Source of the DNA: Bacillota bacterium
Lineage (GTDB): Bacteria > Bacillota > Desulfitobacteriia > Desulfitobacteriales > Desulfitobacteriaceae
NCBI GenBank assembly: GCA_021849995.1
Contig: JAJZSC010000070.1
Location: 1-8,626 of the forward strand
Reading direction: 5' to 3'
DNA length: 8,626 bases
The translations under genes and the position numbers were made by a program. The stretch's first letter is position 1. Every line of letters begins with the position of its first letter. The notes beneath the pieces were generated by a model. That model saw nothing but the letters and a program-made list of their open reading frames with translations, was not told where the DNA came from and did not search any database. Positions 7,522 to 8,626 of this stretch are shown piece after piece.

Positions 7522-8460
7522 TTATCTACTCTCCTTTAAATATGCAAGTGACTTTTGCAGAGAGATATCATCTTCAACATTCAGAAGTGCGACTCCTGGG
7601 GCAGTTTTCTTAATCAGCCCTGTCAGAACCTTACCTGGTCCGCATTCTACAAAGGTATCAACTCCGAAATCACTGAGCAGCTTAATGGTCTGCTCCCATC
7701 TGACCGCCCCACTCACCTGCTCAACAAGAGTCTGCACTATTTCACTGCTTTCACATACTTCTCCGGCATTTATATTGGCGATAATCGGAAATGCCGGGTT
7801 ACTCCAGGCAATCCTGGATAATACCTTTTCTAGGGCTAGCCCCACTTCCTTCATATAGGGTGAATGAAATGGTCCACTTACGGCTAAAGGAAGGGCTCTT
7901 TTGGCACCCATTTCTTTAGCGATTTCGATAGCCCGCTGTACGGCTTTTTCTTCGCCGGAAATAACCAGCTGACCGGGACAGTTATAATTTGCAGGTACTA
8001 CCACACCAGCTTCAGAGGAAGCCTTTTTACAGGCTTCTTCCACCAGCAGATTATCTAGGCTAAGTATTGCAGCCATGGCTCCACCAACAGGTGCTGCCTC
8101 TTGCATTAACTCTCCCCGCCGACGAACGACCCTCAAGCCATCCTCCAAGCTCAGACTGCCGGCAGCAACATGGGCCGAGTATTCGCCAAGGCTATGGCCT
8201 GCCAAATAATCCGGTTTCAGACCTGCACTGTCTAAGAGCTTAAAGGCAGCAACACTAACCAATAAAATCGCCGGTTGAGTATTAGCTGTTTTTTGAAGTT
8301 CCCCTTCAGGGCCATCCAGAATTAGGTTTACAAAATCGGACCCCAAAACATTTCTACCGGTTTCGAAGACCTGCTGCCCTACTTCAGTTTGAAACAACTC
8401 CCGGCCCATTCCGACATACTGAGAACCTTGACCAGGGAAAACGAATCCTACTTTACCCAT
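7522..8460 (-). CDS. fabD: Malonyl-CoA:ACP transacylase
   Basis: FabD moves the malonyl group from CoA to acyl carrier protein, supplying the two-carbon donor for fatty acid elongation. The product is 312 residues, the usual size. It has the N-terminal PGQGSQ block (9-14, with Q11 of the oxyanion hole) and the nucleophile elbow GHSLGE with S90. R115 in RRRGELMQEA is the residue that binds the malonyl carboxylate. The catalytic histidine is H199 in GPFHSPYM, and Q248 lies in VEQVSGAVRW. The ATG start has GAGGAG 5 nt upstream. It follows fabK by 14 bp and runs to 1 bp before fabG. All key residues are present and it looks fully functional. Confidence 0.98.
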   Translation of the reverse strand: MGKVGFVFPGQGSQYVGMGRELFQTEVGQQVFETGRNVLGSDFVNLILDGPEGELQKTANTQPAILLVSVAAFKLLDSAGLKPDYLAGHSLGEYSAHVAAGSLSLEDGLRVVRRRGELMQEAAPVGGAMAAILSLDNLLVEEACKKASSEAGVVVPANYNCPGQLVISGEEKAVQRAIEIAKEMGAKRALPLAVSGPFHSPYMKEVGLALEKVLSRIAWSNPAFPIIANINAGEVCESSEIVQTLVEQVSGAVRWEQTIKLLSDFGVDTFVECGPGKVLTGLIKKTAPGVALLNVEDDISLQKSLAYLKESR

Positions 8461-8474
8461 TTTATCTCCTCACT

Positions 8475-8626
8475 CTAGTTCTTAAACATGCTGCTGAGCT
8501 TTCTCCATTCGCTATCTGCCGATGTAATTATATCACTGATAATTTCCGCTGCAGGCTCAATTTTTGTTACTGCCCCAGCTATTTGCCCAGCCATTACCGA
8601 ACCGTTTTCGATATCTCCCTCAACCA
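8475..8626 (-). CDS. fabK: Enoyl-ACP reductase II FabK, C-terminal 49 residues only
   Basis: Only the 3' end is inside the window: 49 codons up to a TAG stop, with the rest beyond the right edge. The peptide begins VEGDIENGSVMAGQIAGAV and ends SSMFKN. The GDxxxGSVMAGQIAG stretch is the C-terminal signature of FabK as known from Streptococcus pneumoniae, where the enzyme is an FMN- and NADH-dependent trans-2-enoyl-ACP reductase catalysing the last step of each elongation round. The catalytic barrel is not visible, so activity cannot be judged. It sits 14 bp upstream of fabD, the normal place for fabK in clostridial operons. It is a paralogue of the flavoprotein gene further along, but the C-terminal parts differ: this one shows no cysteines. 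Confidence 0.9.
   Translation of the reverse strand, partial: VEGDIENGSVMAGQIAGAVTKIEPAAEIISDIITSADSEWRKLSSMFKN

Noticed and set aside
1..8626. Possible mobile element, CRISPR array, tRNA or novel defence system
   Set aside because: The window is almost wholly filled by conserved housekeeping genes on one strand; no transposase, spaced direct repeats, tRNA fold or unknown gene cluster is visible.

Overview
The window is one strand-uniform block of housekeeping genes, all read on the minus strand, so the upstream end of the operon is at the right edge. In transcription order it holds fabK (3' end only), fabD, fabG, acpP, a FabK/nitronate-monooxygenase-family flavoprotein, fabF, rnc and smc (C-terminal tail missing at the left edge). 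The gene order, clostridial-type FabK, moderate GC, AGGAGG-type ribosome binding sites and the Smc head sequence all suggest an anaerobic Firmicute of the class Clostridia. Within that class it looks most like the Peptococcaceae/Desulfitobacteriaceae (Desulfitobacterium, Dehalobacter or Desulfosporosinus-like). The family-level placement is from memory of protein sequences, not from a search.

Right part (6514-8626): the tail of enoyl-ACP reductase FabK, then malonyl-CoA:ACP transacylase FabD, 3-oxoacyl-ACP reductase FabG and acyl carrier protein AcpP. The genes are 1-35 bp apart. FabD loads malonyl groups onto AcpP, FabG reduces the 3-keto intermediate and FabK reduces the enoyl intermediate. 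The dehydratase (FabZ) and the initiating synthase (FabH) are not in the window.

Centre (6387-6513): the only sizeable intergenic gap, 127 bp. It begins with a strong hairpin plus U-rich tail just after acpP, which should end or attenuate transcription there. The next gene starts with TTG.

Left part (1-6386): a FabK-family flavoprotein with a C-terminal four-cysteine cluster, then the elongating synthase FabF, RNase III (rnc) and the chromosome-organising ATPase Smc. These are tightly packed; rnc and smc overlap by 8 bp. The fab-rnc-smc order is classical for Firmicutes. The least ordinary item is the cysteine-bearing flavoprotein. Its family, its place between acpP and fabF and its cysteine cluster together suggest a FabX-like role in anaerobic unsaturated fatty acid synthesis. 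That role is an inference. Otherwise the region is conventional, and I see no mobile element, RNA gene, CRISPR array or undescribed multi-gene system.
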